Positions 23,401 to 36,600 of a stretch of DNA of 64,000 nucleotides are shown piece by piece. The stretch comes from Rhodamnia argentea (lineage: Eukaryota; Streptophyta; Magnoliopsida; Myrtales; Myrtaceae). A program made the position numbers and the translations under genes. Each line of letters opens with the position of its first letter. Position 1 is the first letter of the stretch. The notes beneath the pieces are model-generated. The model did not search any database and was not told the DNA's origin. It saw only the letters and a program-made list of their open reading frames with translations. The stretch lies in assembly GCF_020921035.1 (NCBI RefSeq), contig NC_063159.1:20281782-20345781 (forward strand), read 5' to 3'.

Positions 23401-25328
23401 AAATTGCCATTTTGTGTCGAAGTCAATAATTGGTTTTTGACTAGTTTATAATGGCAGTCTAACGGTGGTAACTTGACTGAGGACTAGATCCTATCACTTG
23501 CAGGAATATGTAAAAAGTATTACAACAACTGGACTGCAGTCAAACTATGGCTTTCAGGGTCAGATTAATGCTTGCCGGAAGCACAGAATGACAAGAACAG
23601 AGATAGAATTAATCCGTTCTGCTGGATTTCCTGTATCAATCATTCATGGAAGGTATATGACTAACCTTATGCACTGACATTAAAAATGATAGTGGCAGTT
23701 CAACAGGAAATTTGTAAGAACATTGAATCAGAAAGTGGCAGTAGGTTAAAGAAATAGGAATTCAATGGGAAAATGCCTCTATGTTGATATTTAACTCTCC
23801 TCAGTCAATCAATACGTAACTTGATTATGGCTCCCCCAGCAGTATCCCCGTAATGATGGAGGGGCATGAGCACCTTTGGGGGTTTTCCAACATCAATCAT
23901 TTGCTTTCATCGCATTTTCACGAGGGGCCAACCAAGATACATAGATGAATTGACAGAATCAGTTATCACTGTCAAGAAGTATGAGTTCCTGATTTAGTGG
24001 AATGGTTTGAGTAGCGTTCTCCCAGCTCTAAATTTCTTCAGATACTTACAAATGCTTGCCGCAAACAGTGTAATTCTACTTCAGCGATGATTAAGATTAC
24101 TCTGTCATATTTGATTGCAGTCAGTGTCATTTGGTAGAATGTTGGCGATTTTGCTGTATGTTCACCTTGTTGTATGCAGGCATGACGTTGTTGCTCAAAT
24201 ATGTCATGCAAGGAGTCTGGCAGAGAAATTGAAGCCTGTTGCTAGGATGATAGAGCTTGATGGAGGGCACCTAGTGAGTCATGAGAGGATTAAAGAGGTA
24301 CTTTATTTGGAACAAGAATTGGAAAGCTAGATACTTTATTTTTAGTGGATAGTTTTTCTGGCACAATTACATGCTTGCTCCAGGATAATTTATAACGGGC
24401 AAGTAGGATTTCTGGGTGCAGTGGACAAACACGTGAATAAGTTGGATAAAACTATTCTGTTGTGTTAACAATTAATGAAATGGACATACTTCAATTACTT
24501 CAATTTACTTGTTATGTATATGAACTGAGATCAAAGGAATTTGTAAAGTTTGTTAAGACTAGAGAGGTTTTTAGATGTGGCTCTAGAACATATTATTGCA
24601 GTCCAGAGTTTCTCAAAAATGAGGAATCACATCAAACCGTTTCCTTATTTTGGTCACACAAGTTGATTTAATCACCTGGGCTTGATTGTTGAACTGCAAA
24701 AGATTGATTGAAGCTAGGCTTATGTTCAGGTTAATGAAGTTCTTCTCGAGCTGATCAAGGCATCAGAAATGAAGGTTGTCCACCATTTTTGGACTGCCTT
24801 GCCTAACAAAAGCTCTGGTGATTATTTCCATGCTCGCAATCATTTCCCGGGCTCATTTATTCACTCTCTGATGCATTTGTGCATGTTGGATGCACGTGCA
24901 GTCATGTGTGTATGTAAATGGGTGTCATACACTCATGTGACCTGTGTGCAGGCAAATGCTCATCATGAAAGAGACCATATGGGCCAAGCCTAGCCCACAT
25001 TCATGGCATTGATCTTATCTAAACAGAACTGAGACTTGCACTGCAATATCTCTTAGGTTAAATGCTTGTATTCGTTTCTGAAGAACTGCAAGTGCTGATA
25101 TCTACTGATCCTTTTACAGGATTGCCGGAGACAAGTATGTCTGTTGCAAGAACACATGCTGAGGGAGAATTACTTACGTGTCTTGCTGATGGCATTATCG
25201 AAAGGATAAATTTCTTCCTTTGGCACTTTTTTGGTTGGTTAATAATGGGATTTGAGTCTGGAAGAAAGGCAATGGAATTCCTAAAGCCTATCAAGGTCCA
25301 ACCTGCCCTCACATATTCACATATCTAA
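20487..25328 (+). CDS. Alpha/beta hydrolase-fold protein
   Basis: Ten exons (20487-20574, 20712-20904, 21168-21250, 21469-21569, 22507-22602, 22961-23014, 23504-23652, 24180-24297, 24730-24817, 25120-25328) give 392 aa. The fold's marks are all present: oxyanion-side LLIIGLAGTHGSW, the pre-nucleophile AFDNRGAGRSS, the nucleophile elbow GHSMG with Ser120, an acid in IHGRHD (Asp257) and the histidine of DGGH (His285). The protein therefore looks catalytically intact. The substrate is unknown. After the domain, residues 290-392 form an extension with a hydrophobic stretch at 353-368 (INFFLWHFFGWLIMGF), which may touch a membrane. A conserved plant family has this layout, but I cannot name its function. 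The last junction (24817 to 25120) is the least certain, and a small extra exon there could be missed. Confidence 0.88.
22833..22894 (+). repeat. GA-rich low-complexity tract in intron 5
   Basis: This is a purine run of GA and GGGA units inside the intron between hydrolase exons 5 and 6. It has no coding meaning. Confidence 0.8.
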
Positions 25329-26746
25329 TAGTGCGCAGGCAGGACCCTCAGTTGGTAAAGTCATTTCTGTCTCCAATTCAAGACCAGGCTTCGTTGAATT
25401 TTTAGGTACTGGAAAATGAATATTGACTGTTTATTTGCTCCGTTTACATTGCAGAGTTTCTTTCACCAGAGTTAGAGTGGCTCCTGTGACATGATCCTCT
25501 ACTGAAAATAGAAGAATTTGACTGCGCAATAAGACTTGACAGAAGTGTCAAGACCGTCCAGAGAGGAAGCCAACTTTTAAGGCAGATTGCTCTAGGATAG
25601 GCAAAAGAGGGAGACAACTATGAGAATTGAGAACCCCTTCCTTTCAACACTGAAGGGTATTTCATTGGAGTATCAGCAAAATTTGTAACTATTTGACTAG
25701 GAAAAACCATGTTTCTTGATTTCCTTAATGAATATATCCAATGAAGTTTCTCAGCCTGTCTTGTGTGGAAGTGCTCCCAATGACCTAGACCTTGAGTTTA
25801 TTGCATGTGTGTGACTAGTAACATGAAAGTGCTTGATCATTCATGCCAATAGTACTGATAAAAAAGAAGAGATTCCAAGTGAGTTCTCAAGTAATCTATA
25901 AAAAAGAAAACAGCATATCTCTCAAAAGATTTCCGGGCTTGATTTCTTTGTCATTTAACTATTAAGAGCTTATTTCTAATTTTTGAGGCCATGTTCATGC
26001 CACTACAAGCAATATCACCAGAACATAAGAAGTCTACCTTATGATCAGAACACAACCGTGGGAGACAGGAGTTTCTGTAAAAAGAAACTCAGTGAGCTTG
26101 TGCAGAGGGAGGGAGGGAGGGAGACTTACCTGATCGATACTCTCTGAGAGGAGAGAGCCTCTGTGAAGAGATTTGCAGTTGCAGGATGACGAGAATGAAG
26201 AAAATGGGAAGAAGGTAAGCAAAGAGTCTATAATAAGATGCCATATGCCATGGAATATTTTCTTGGACAAGGAAACATTCCTGTTTTACCTCTGGAATAT
26301 GCCAATATGCCTCAGCTTTTTTTCAGCTTCACAAGTTAAGTCGAGCATCGCCTTTCTACTTCCTTTTGTGCTGTCCCTTTTGAGGATACCAAGTAATTTC
26401 TCTCAAGAATCGTTTCATATGAAACTTAAATACCATAAAAATGTTCTGTAGCAACCTGATGTTTCAGAGAGAAGGCCCCAGATGGAAGATCAAAGTGACA
26501 ATTACCCATATTAAGTTTTGGGACGAGTTGCTTTTATAAGCTGACATATATCCTCGGGTTGAGAACATATCCAGTCATATGGAATTTCTGTTGCGATTGG
26601 AACTATGCATAATCCTATACAATGTCCTGTAACTACATACATATATTACAGAAGGTAAAAAGAAAGGGGAAATGTGAGAAGAAATGGTGGATTGATCCCT
26701 CTTAACACAGTTCACCTAAAACTCATCTCTGTTTCATCTTTATGGG
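25329..26746. other. Convergent intergenic spacer
   Basis: The spacer lies between the 3' ends of the plus-strand hydrolase and the minus-strand coiled-coil gene. It should hold both 3' UTRs. A short GGGA repeat sits at about 26107-26122. No supported gene is seen; frames of 78-92 codons around 26034-26451 have no known features. Confidence 0.45.
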
Positions 26747-29700
26747 TTATCTCCTGAGATGTGTTATCCCATCACAAGCTAAGGTTCCTTCAAGGTCTCC
26801 GATGATACGAGCTATTCGGACTTCCAGGCCTCTTTGGACTTCTTGAAACAGAGTCCTCACGCCATCGGCAAACCGCTTCACGTCAAAGGTTGCATATTTC
26901 GCGAGTTCTTCAGCTGCTCCGACGAATCCGACGGCTATCTTCAATTGTATCTCTGTCAATTTTTGTCCTGTCACGACCACGTACCGTTGAAGCTGAAACG
27001 TTTCCTCGAGAAAATTCTCCAGTGTTTTAGTCCTTCCCCTTGATTTCGTAGCACTGCAATCCACGAGAGTCGAATCCAGATTGTTCTCATGCTGAAAATT
27101 CAGATTAGGATCAGATTACAGCTAATGTCATTCTAAAATAAGCACAGAAAGGAGGAAAAAGAGAAAGCACTGTAGAGATTTTAAGGAGAGGACTATAGAA
27201 ATCCTCCCTCTTTTCCTATTCGGCTTGCAAGTCTTGTGAGAGACATCTATTGCCAGATAAAGACAGGAATTGGAATCCCTTCGCTAGATAAAGATAGGCA
27301 CTGGAATCCCTTCGCTAGATAAAGATAAATGTCAATATCAAACTTGCTGCTGCTGATGCTAAACAATTCATTTATTGCCCGGCAATAAAACAACCATCCA
27401 ATGGGAAAATGAATCAACATATTTCGATAGATCACTCAGGCTTCCCCCTATGATATTTCTTTCTGTTAGTACCAAGTCCATAAGTTATAGTGCATTATGT
27501 GTAGGAGAAGTTTACCATTCGCTTGCACAGATCATCGGCTTTTTCTTGGAGTGACTGATACCGGCCGACTTGTTTCGTCAACAAAGAAACCAGAGACAGG
27601 AAATTTTCTATGCCAATGGGTCCATCATCTTTGCTTTCGACATTTTCGCTCCTTTCTTGCTTTCCCATCAACTTCTCAAGCATGAGAAGTTGCTGCTTCA
27701 GCCTCTTGATCTTGCACGAGACTCCAAGAGCTTGAAGATCCATTTTCCAGGAAGAACTTTTCGTCTTGCTTGAAATCCGGCTCAAAGACGGTAAATTTTG
27801 GAGAGTGCCCAAATCTGTGGGAGTTCCACTTTCTTCTCTCTTAGGAACACAATCACCACAGTCCTCCTGTTCTTCAGAAACTTTCTGAGGAGATTGGACC
27901 TTTGTCACTTCGGCCGGCTGACAAACTAATGCAGTTTCAACTATTACTTCTGCATCTTCATCTTGAGAAGCTTTCACTGCCGATGTATCTCCTTTTTTTT
28001 CCTTATGCCCCAGTCTTCTCTTAACGATCTTAACTTCAGACCAAATAGTATCTTCAACTAGCTCGGGATCATGGATAGACGGATCATTTAAAGGCCTCTG
28101 GAAATTGATATGATTTGATTGTGAACCGAGTTGCTCTTTAAAAGCACCGAGCTCATCCTCTCGTGCAAACAACAGGGCTTCCAACTTCGTATTAGTGTTT
28201 CTGAGTTGAGATATGTCTCTATTCAAACCCTCAACATGAGACCGCAGTCGCTTGGACTCAATTTCCAAGCTCAGCATTCGCCAACGAAAAGCTTCCAATT
28301 TCTCATCTTTGAGCCTCATCTGTTCCACGAAGGCATTTAGCTCAAGGTGATGCCTTTCCTCAGCTAGAGTTGCATATTTCTCTGCTTCCGAATGAACCCA
28401 GTGTTCCAACCGCTTAACATCAGCTGTGATAGCTTCGAGGAACAGGACAGATAAACAATTAGGAAATCAAAGGAGAGGCAGAAAAAAGTAGACAGAAATC
28501 ATACTAGCCAAGAATTTCATGATGAGCTATATGTCATTCGTGTTTCAAGAATTAGCAAGAGGAATTCACAGAAAGCCAGGAAAGAGACTATAGCGTCTAC
28601 CTAGTGCCTCAGTTTGTTCTTGAGAATAGCTGTCATACTCAGGAGCGCATGCCTCCATCTCCCCAGAAAAATCGGGATTCTCGTATTCAAGAAGACTATT
28701 TGCCTGCAACCTGGCCTTCCCAATGAGAGATGATCCCATCGTACCGGAATTCAGTTTTCTTGCTCCGTATATACCCTCGAGTTTTAGATTGACTTGGTTA
28801 GCCAACATACTTCTCAACGAGTGTCCCCCGTGTTTGGACACGGATACGGACCTCAATCTTTCTGTCTCTAGTTCTGCCTGTTTCCTCTTAGATTTTGACA
28901 ACTTAATCTCCTTCAAAAGCATCTGCTTCTCCGCCGTCTCCAACTTGGACTTCCTCAGCATTGCAGACAGAATATCGTCCTTCTGTTCCATGTCCTTTTG
29001 CATCTTCACAATCTCCACGGACAATTTTTGGACCATCAATTCAGACTCCTCCTTCTGTTCTAAAACCAACTCGAGCTCTTGCTTTGTGGTCTCCACTTGC
29101 CTGAGGGCCCTACCCATCTCGGCCTCGATCTGCCGTTGGTTCGACACGAGCTCGATGAATGCAGTTTTGTGCTTCCAAATTTCTGAGGCATGCTCTTTAG
29201 CCTCTCGCTTTGCTTTCTCCCTCATTTCTTCCGCAGAATTCTCGGCCTTCTTGAACCTTTCTTCCACTTCCTTTCTCTTCAGTCCCTCTTCCTGCAATTC
29301 TTTATCCTTTGACAGGACCAGAAGCTCCATTTCCTTTAGTCTTTCATTCAACCCAGAAATTTCTTCATCCTTCTTTTTCCTAATGACCCTCACCTCATTC
29401 GAGAGTGCTCTGATCTGTTGCTGAAGCTTCTTCCTTTCATTAAACCATTTTTGCTCTTGTGCCGCAAAAATACAGACTACTTTCTCATTGGCTTTTGCGT
29501 CTTCATGTCTAATTCTCTTCAATTCGTCTCTCTCTCGCTCAGCCATCTCTAGCTTGGCTAAGAGCGCGCCTTTCCCCTCATCAGTTCCCTTTTTCTGAGC
29601 TTTCCACACGAGCAACCCCAGCAACTGAGCGCTTCCGTGGAGTATCGTGTTCCATACCTCAGACCATTTGTCGTCGTCCGTCTCCCGACCAGGCAAGAGT

Positions 29701-29816
29701 CTCAGGGCGAAGAACGCGCACGACACACCAAAGTACATTGGATACCAGTCATTGACCTTTTCTTCGCATAAGAACAAGGACGACAAACAAGAATCAGGAA
29801 TCTTTCTCTCATCCAT
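26747..29816 (-). CDS. Large plant coiled-coil protein of unknown function
   Basis: Three minus-strand exons (28601-29816, 27516-28432, 26747-27091) give 825 aa, in frame at both junctions. The N-terminus has a conserved-looking MDERKIPDSCLSSLFLCEEK, then a hydrophobic segment at residues 25-42 (YPMYFGVSCAFFALRLL) that could anchor it to a membrane. Residues from about 80 to 330 and 405 to 510 are heptad-like, rich in Glu, Lys, Gln and Leu, predicting long coiled coils. A serine-rich linker follows, then a second helical block (KIKRLKQQLLMLEKLMGKQE). The last exon encodes an amphipathic alpha-helical tail. Similar plant proteins are often annotated as myosin-like or USO1-like, only because of the coiled coil. 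A scaffold or tether role is inference. Confidence 0.85.
27255..27327. repeat. 31-bp tandem duplication in intron 2 of the coiled-coil gene
   Basis: The unit AGATAAAGA.AGG...GGAATCCCTTCGCT (31 bp) occurs twice with few differences, and a third copy begins (AGATAAAGATA). It lies in the intron between the second and third coding exons. Confidence 0.8.
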
Positions 29817-31614
29817 TTGTCAAGAGCATGAACGTCCTGCTTCTCCCTTGAGAAACATGAAGAGAGAGCCAAAAGTCAAAAGTCCATTAGGAAGAAGCAT
29901 TATTTCAAGCAGTCGCTAGGGACAATAGAACAACAATTCACTCATTTGTACATGATTACTAGATACCCAATGTGTTCAAATGCAGACACAAACAACAAAA
30001 ATCAGACAAAAGAATTCTAACGAAGGAAAACCAACGCAAGAACAGAGCACAAATGAGGCAAGCGAAAAGGGACAAAGAGAGAGCTCACGAGGGCAACAGA
30101 TTCAAGGCTTCAATTGAAACCCAATTCAGAAGGACTCGTCAGGATAGATCTCAAGCATCAGCTGGACCAAAAAACTGCAGAAAAGTTGTGCTGCGAAAAT
30201 GAATTATAAATGAGCATGAGAATAACAAAAGCATGAGGGGCGAGTGGAATTAACACGTGCGAGAGACTGCAAAATCCCGCTCTCAAAAAGGCGCTTTAAG
30301 CAAGAAGAAAACATGAAAGAAGTAACAGAAAGCGTTGTTCCCTGGTTTTCAGTGAGAAAACTGACCCACCTCCAATACAATTCGTCTGCCCTTTCTCATC
30401 TTTCACTTCGCGAGTCACGACTGCAACAGCAGGAAGCAAAAGGCACTTAAGATTCCTGCCAGTTTGTCAACGTTACCGATCAGAAAGAAAGGGCTGATCC
30501 AGAAAAAGAAACAAAGAGAGAAGAAAAATTTGTACTTTCTTATCAAAACAGTCCAAGAAAATTTGTATTTTTCCAGGGTGGGATTACCCAAGTAAAGTAA
30601 ACACAGATAGGTTGAGAACAAAAGCGCTCTCTTTCCCCTATAAAATAATGATCTCGAACATGCTGCAACACTAAACATCGGTGAGCAGATTCCACTCTCT
30701 AGTCATCTTTTTCTGGATTTTCGGCTTAAAACGGCACAAGAAGAGATATTTTTTTTGGCAGAATTGAAAAAGAAATGTCTTTGGTTACCAGCAAGACTTG
30801 TGGATTCAGGAAAACATCATCTGCGGATGATGTCAAGTGAAATCAATCGCATAAAGAACCTATGACAAGACCTCGGACCACATTATCAGCAACATTATGC
30901 AGGTGAGACCAGCATCAAATTGCAAAATCTTTTCTTCTAGCAATCTAGACAAATTCAGAGACACCCCCATCATGGGAAAAGAATTCGTAGGCGACCCCCT
31001 CTGTTTAATGCTAAGCAACTACCCACCACTACCTCCTCAATCACCACAAAAAAAACCAAAAAAAAACAGCATTTAACACGGGAGAATCATCGGATGTAAA
31101 ACAATCGAAACAGTATAAATCACGGTTTCGCCTTATTTCATCTTCCTCTCTCACGGGGTCCTGTCATCCGATAGCGAGAGCGCGCCCTCGAATGAAATCG
31201 GGTCAATTCATAACAGGCCCTGCGGAAACCAATCCCCATTATTGATGAACAGGACGATCGAAAAGGAAAGACAGGAACTTCGAAGGAGGGCCCCTCCACG
31301 TTCGCAAGGCAGACGAATTTGTCATGTGACTAAGTTGCTTAAGGTCCCATTCAACTGAGGCCATATTTTTCCGAGGGTATCATGAAATGCAAATTGGTTT
31401 TTAAGGATGTGGGGAAGGAAAGGCACGGCAGAAGGTCACTGTCAGTGGATTGTCAAGATGGGACCGGACGGGACCGTGCCTCTTTTCTTTTGGTCCTCAA
31501 GTTGCTTCCTTTCCTTCCCTGGGGAGGCCCTGTAAAGCTGGGGCTTGCTCCAGAAAGTTGGTACATGAAGCATATAAATTATTTTGCTTAATATCACCAA
31601 AAAAACAAGAACAC

Positions 31615-31652
<38 letters not shown>

Positions 31653-32131
31653 GTCCTACTAAGTTCGGTCTGCAATAGATTCCATCACTGTTTTTTTTTT
31701 TTTTTTTTTGAAGTTGTCCAAGATCTGCCCTTGAAATCTGGGCATATCGTTCCGCTGGCTTCATCATTTAATTACACTTTAGAAAAATGGTCTTCAACAG
31801 TCTTTAAGCTGCTGAAGCAATCTCCCCACTCCTGCATATTTTCAGGAAAAATAAATTTGATAAGGAAGGAAAAGGTTTAAACACCAACATCACCTTAATC
31901 CCAATCTAGTTGGGGTCGGTGATCGATGAACCAAAGCAAGACCGAATGAGAAAAAATAAATAATTATACAAAAATAAATATTATAAAAAAAAAAAAAAAC
32001 TGTGCTGGGGTGTTATGATCCTGTGTGGGATACCCCATGTTCGAAGTTTGTATTGATCGGACTCAATGATGGTTAATCGCGGAATTATGCAAAAAAGCAT
32101 CACTAACATTCAATTAATCAAGATGATAGAC
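29817..32131. other. Upstream region of the coiled-coil gene and spacer
   Basis: The part next to 29816 is the 5' leader and promoter of the minus-strand coiled-coil gene. It may include a leader intron, but none could be fixed. The only named feature is a GA run at 31617-31648. Short frames (up to 98 codons) show no domain. Confidence 0.4.
31617..31648. repeat. GA microsatellite
   Basis: About 16 GA units occur in intergenic DNA, followed 40 bases later by a run of T at about 31692-31709. Confidence 0.85.
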
Positions 32132-32697
32132 GGGAAAATTGTCAAAAAAAAGTCATCAAGTTATTGCACTTTTGCCGATTTAGTCCTAAACCTTTTCACG
32201 ATTTGTCAATTGAGTCCATCTTGCTAAATTTAAGCCGAAAATCGCCGACATGGATAACTTTTAATAATATTTTAATATGTTTTGAAGTTTTCCTTTTCTT
32301 TTGTTTTTTTGTTGTTTACGTCTCTGGTTAGCGCGGGCTTAGCAACCCTCACCTGGTCTAGGCAAGGGTCAACATGGCGCCATCGCTGACCACGAGCAAG
32401 GGTTTGCAGCCCTCGCTAGCTAGAGATGTAAACAAAAAACATAGAAACAAAACAAAACAAAAGAAAAATATTAAAATATAAACGCCGATCGTGCCACGTA
32501 GGACGGTCAACGTCAAATTCACGTCAGCGATTTTCAGCCTAAATTAGCAGGATGATCATAAATAGCAAGATGTGAAAAGGTTTATGATTCAATTGGTATA
32601 ATTTAAATGTTTATGACTGATTTTTCTTTTATTTGGTCGGAATTAGGACCGAATTAATGAAGTGCAATAGATTGATGACTTTTTGGATAAGTTCCTT
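32132..32697. mobile_element. TIR element copy E with GC-rich core
   Basis: The left end GGGAAAATTGTCAAAAAAAA and GTCATCAAG..ATTGCACTT are mirrored at the right end by AAGTGCAAT..ATTGATGACTT and TTGGATAAGTTCC. Inner arms carry AAGCCGAAAATCGCCGACATG on the left and GTGCCACGTAGGACGG with TTTTCAGCCTAAATT on the right. The centre (32335-32430) is a GC-rich block with GCAAGGGT and CCCTCGCTAG words, unlike the AT-rich centre of copy A. No transposase is encoded. Confidence 0.7.
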
Positions 32698-32779
32698 ATG
32701 AAGAAACAATATCATGCGTGACTTGATCGGCTTTTACATTTTGAATTTTACTTGGCAATTTCCACATTTTTTTATTTAA

Positions 32780-33360
32780 AATATATGATTTATTTATTTT
32801 TTTGGTCGAAAGAAACATTCATTAAGCAGAATAATACTACAGAGTCTGGTGCATAGAATGAATTTATTATTCTTCATCAATCCATCGTGGAGCAATCTTT
32901 GCATCAAAACCGGTCGGAGTTCTATGTCACGCGAAGGTTGTTCATCGGAAAGGACAAGGCATGAAACCGAAAGCCGCGAGCCATGGGTTCGAAACTCGTG
33001 CCGTGGATTGTTGGGGTCATTACACGTGTTCGATCGGATTGCCCGAGATTGTTCGAACGCCCCGATCCAGCTCCAGTTGCGTACCGGGGGAATCCTCTCG
33101 CCACGCACGTCAACGTGCTTCTTTCGGGAGAAACGAAGGCGTTGTTCGTGATGTAATAAAGACGTTGGTGGTCCACTTCGAAACACAAATGTTCTGTTCT
33201 AATTTTTTTTTTTTTGACGTATCATGAACGTCATGGATTGGACCCAAACAGCGAATAAAGAAAAGAAAAGAAAAGCTGTCGGTTCGAGCGGCACGTCAAA
33301 ATCTACCGATGGCCGTGCTGGTCCTTTCCGATTGTTTCGACAAATTTTTCGCCTCTGTCC
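32780..33360 (-). other. Unclassified region with a 130-codon minus-strand frame
   Basis: The minus strand stays open for 130 codons (32794-33186), and the same DNA has overlapping open frames on the plus strand, so composition rather than coding is likely responsible. The frame ends near an AATAAATAAATC-type A-rich tail at 32780-32800 (read on the minus strand), somewhat like the 3' end of a retroposed sequence. No domain is recognisable. Confidence 0.25.
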
Positions 33361-33384
33361 GAACTTGGGACTCTCCACCGACTC

Positions 33385-33428
33385 TGGGCTTTGATCTGGG
33401 CCTAATCGAAACGAAACTTCTAGGCCCA
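33385..33428 (+). promoter_or_regulatory. Cluster of site II motifs (TGGGCY) in the TAP46 promoter
   Basis: TGGGCT (33385), TGGGCC (33397) and GGCCCA (33423, the same motif on the other strand) lie within 45 bases, about 250 bases before the TAP46 start. Such TCP-bound site II clusters are typical of plant genes tied to growth and translation, which fits a TOR-pathway PP2A regulator. Confidence 0.5.
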
Positions 33429-33670
33429 CCGAGAATTTTCTCATCGCTTCTCTTAATTTGATCTTATTTATAACAATTTTCATCTTTCCCTTGTGTTCCG
33501 ACTTCATATAATCTCCAGGGCGTTCTGATTTCTGTCCGGGCAAAACCCGATTTCGATTTCCAATTCGATTTGCATAGGATCACCGGAAATCCGCGGAGCT
33601 GAATTTCGAGTTTCTATCACGCCCTTTCAATTCGCGCGGAACCGTCGGGTAGTTTTTCGAATTGCTCGCC

Positions 33671-36600
33671 ATGGGGGAATTGAAAATGGAGGACATGCCC
33701 TTGCCGTCTCTGTTCGAGCAGTCTCGCAGGATTCACCTCGCCGCCACGGAGTCCGCCGTTGACCAGGTGAGCCGAATCTCCGGTGGGACGGAGCTCTTTT
33801 TTTGTTTTATTTTTTTACCCTGGGTCTCTGTCGTTTTCGCGAGCTCTTTTTCTTAGGAATGCGCGCTGACGTTTGTTTAGGATACTGTGAGGAGAGGAAT
33901 CGAGGCTTTGCGGAAGTGCGAGGACATGATAAGTAAGCTGGGATTGTTCTCGGCTAACGAGACCAAGGATGATATCAGCACTTCTAATCTCAAGTATATT
34001 TTGGTGAGCAATGGCTTTCTAGCTTTTTCTGTTTGATTTCGTGTGGGTATGATGCCTACAGAAGTAATGATCCTAAATCATGCTATAAAGAAGTAAACTT
34101 GAGATTTTTGCTTACCAATTGGCGTATAAGCATGATGGAGCTGTCGATGAACATGGTATATTCACATTTTCTTAGGGACAAGCACCAATTTTTGCAAATA
34201 TGATTGTCACGTATCATGGTTAGGAGCTGTTTATACATTCATCCACGTGCTGAGTTACCGCAGAGGGTGGTGGCTGTTCTGTTGTTTTGGGCCACAAGTG
34301 AAAATGTTTTAAGTGAGATTTTCATTGTATTCCTCTTCGCAGGTTCCTTTTTATCTGGCTGAGTTGACAGAAAAGGTTGCCGCTGACGATAGGGTACACA
34401 TTCTTAAAGCCTCTCAGGAGAAACTAAAGGTTTGTATTGTGGTTTAATTTTACTTCTTCGTGGAGGAACTTTTGAGAATGGGACATGCAGACTGTAAGGA
34501 GGGGACATTTGCTACGTTTGCTACTTTATTTTGGAGTTTCTTACTGGAGCAGTGGAACACCATGAGGATGAACTGTGGGTGCCATGTCTTGCAGGAATTT
34601 CTGTCTTTTTGTGAAGCAATGGAACTTTTACCCGAGGAAGAGTTGGAGACATCTGTGCAAGGAGGTTCGAATCAAATGGTAGATCGAAGAGCTAGAAAGG
34701 TACCGGCGTCTAGTCTTTCTCTGCTATTATTTTCAAGAAGCACTACTTGGCTCCTCCAAATGGGGGTGAGATTGGATAAAATTTTCGGACATTTGATTGA
34801 TCTGAGTGTTTCTCTGGTGCTGAATGATTTTAGGATACTTTATACATTTGAAAGTGATAACTATAGTCAGAGAGAAGTATGAGGTGCTTTTGGTGTATCG
34901 TACCTTGGCCACTGGATTACACTGTGCATCAGTCTAAAATAATTTACAGCAAGATCGACAAGCTAGATTTTGGAGGAGTAGTTCTGCAATCTTGTCTTGG
35001 TTATATTGTGTTGGAAGTTTGGTTCATTTGGCAGATTTTCTTTAGTTCATCGTTGTTGCATGCTATGCACAGTAGCAGCTTGGAGTAGTTGGTTTGTTTA
35101 AGGTTGTACTTGTTCCATAAATAATGGAAGCAATCGGGAGGCAAGGACGAATGGTGCTGTTGGTGAAACCAAGTTTGTTAGGATCGGGACCTAAGTAGGA
35201 CCTTGTGGAGGTCTTTGAGGATTGGAATTTTAAGTAGGATTGGATCGAGGATCGTATGATCCTAGAAAATTGATAAAGTGATGGTTCATTGTTGTTGTAT
35301 GCTATGCACAATAGCAGCTGGGAGTAGTTAGTTTGGTTAAGATTGTGCTTGGTACATCGAAGCAATTGGGAGGCAAGGATGAATGGTGCTTTTGGTGAAA
35401 CCAAGTTTGTCAGGATCGCGATCCTAAGTACGATCTTTGGAGGATGGAAATTCTAAGTAGGATCTGCTAAAGGATTGTAAGATCCTAAAAATTTTATAAA
35501 TTGAGACCTGAAATGTTATTTTGACATTGTTTAATCCAATCGCATACTCTCTCTTTTGATTAAAAAGAGAGAGTAAAGCCCAAGCAAGGTCAAGTTCTTT
35601 GCCTTCTCCAATCTTCATATCCAACTTACGTATTGAAAAAATTAACAAAACAATTTAACCAAATGAATTTAACGCAAGTTATTTATAGAACACCCAATGA
35701 GAGCTATTACTTTTGTATTCAGCTAGGAAAGAGGGGGGAAAAAAGATTCCCAAAAATGACTCATCCCTAAATTCCTCATCCTTGGGCTTGTCATCTTCCC
35801 CTCACATTGGAGTCCTCTTTAATTAAATTCATCCTAAATGGACATCGTTCAAACTCTTGAATAAAGAAACAATCAATAATCTAATTCAGCAAAAATTAGT
35901 AAAGCAAGTTCAACAAAAGAAAACAGAGAAAAACTTCAGAATATATGTAGATTAGAGCCAGGCACAGCTAACAGAGAAATAGAAAATTGAAAACTGAAAG
36001 AATGAAGAAAGCTTTAAAATCAGAATGCATCTCCGACCAGCACATAAAGGAGAAGTTCGAAGGTTGGGAAGAGTCAATTATTCAAAAAGTTAAAAGAATA
36101 GAGAAGAAAGCTTCCAGAAAAATGGTTCGATTATGATGTGTGTTGAAGTTCGAAGATTGATGAGTGTGTCCTGGAGAAGTCGGTGGTAGGCAGGAATGTT
36201 CAATCTATACAGAGTCAATTGGAACCAGCAGTAGATTCGTCAGCCCGATTTTGCTAATGAGCCAAGTAATATGTTCCCAAGGAAGAGTGGGTCTTCGACT
36301 CTTGGGCTAGTAGCAAGGCCCAAAATTCTGTTTCCTTTTGCTGAAAGAATGAACACTCTCTCTTGACAAGGATCATTAGGATAGTTGGTAGAATGGCGAT
36401 CCTACACAATCCCATGATCTTGGATCCTACCCATTTGCAAATGTTGCTGCGATCCGGACGCAATTCTAACAACCATGGGTGAAACAGAAAATGACCAATT
36501 TATAACCAACACCTCTTCTTTTTTTTGGCAGATAGCACGTTTTAAACGTCAAAAAGCTGCTGAATCAAAGTTGCTTGAGATCAAGGAATGGAAAGAGCGG

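Noticed and set aside
28723-29424. 233-codon plus-strand open frame
   Set aside because: It lies exactly antisense to the coiled-coil exon; its Ser/Leu/Phe-rich product is the usual shadow of a Glu/Lys-rich coding strand.
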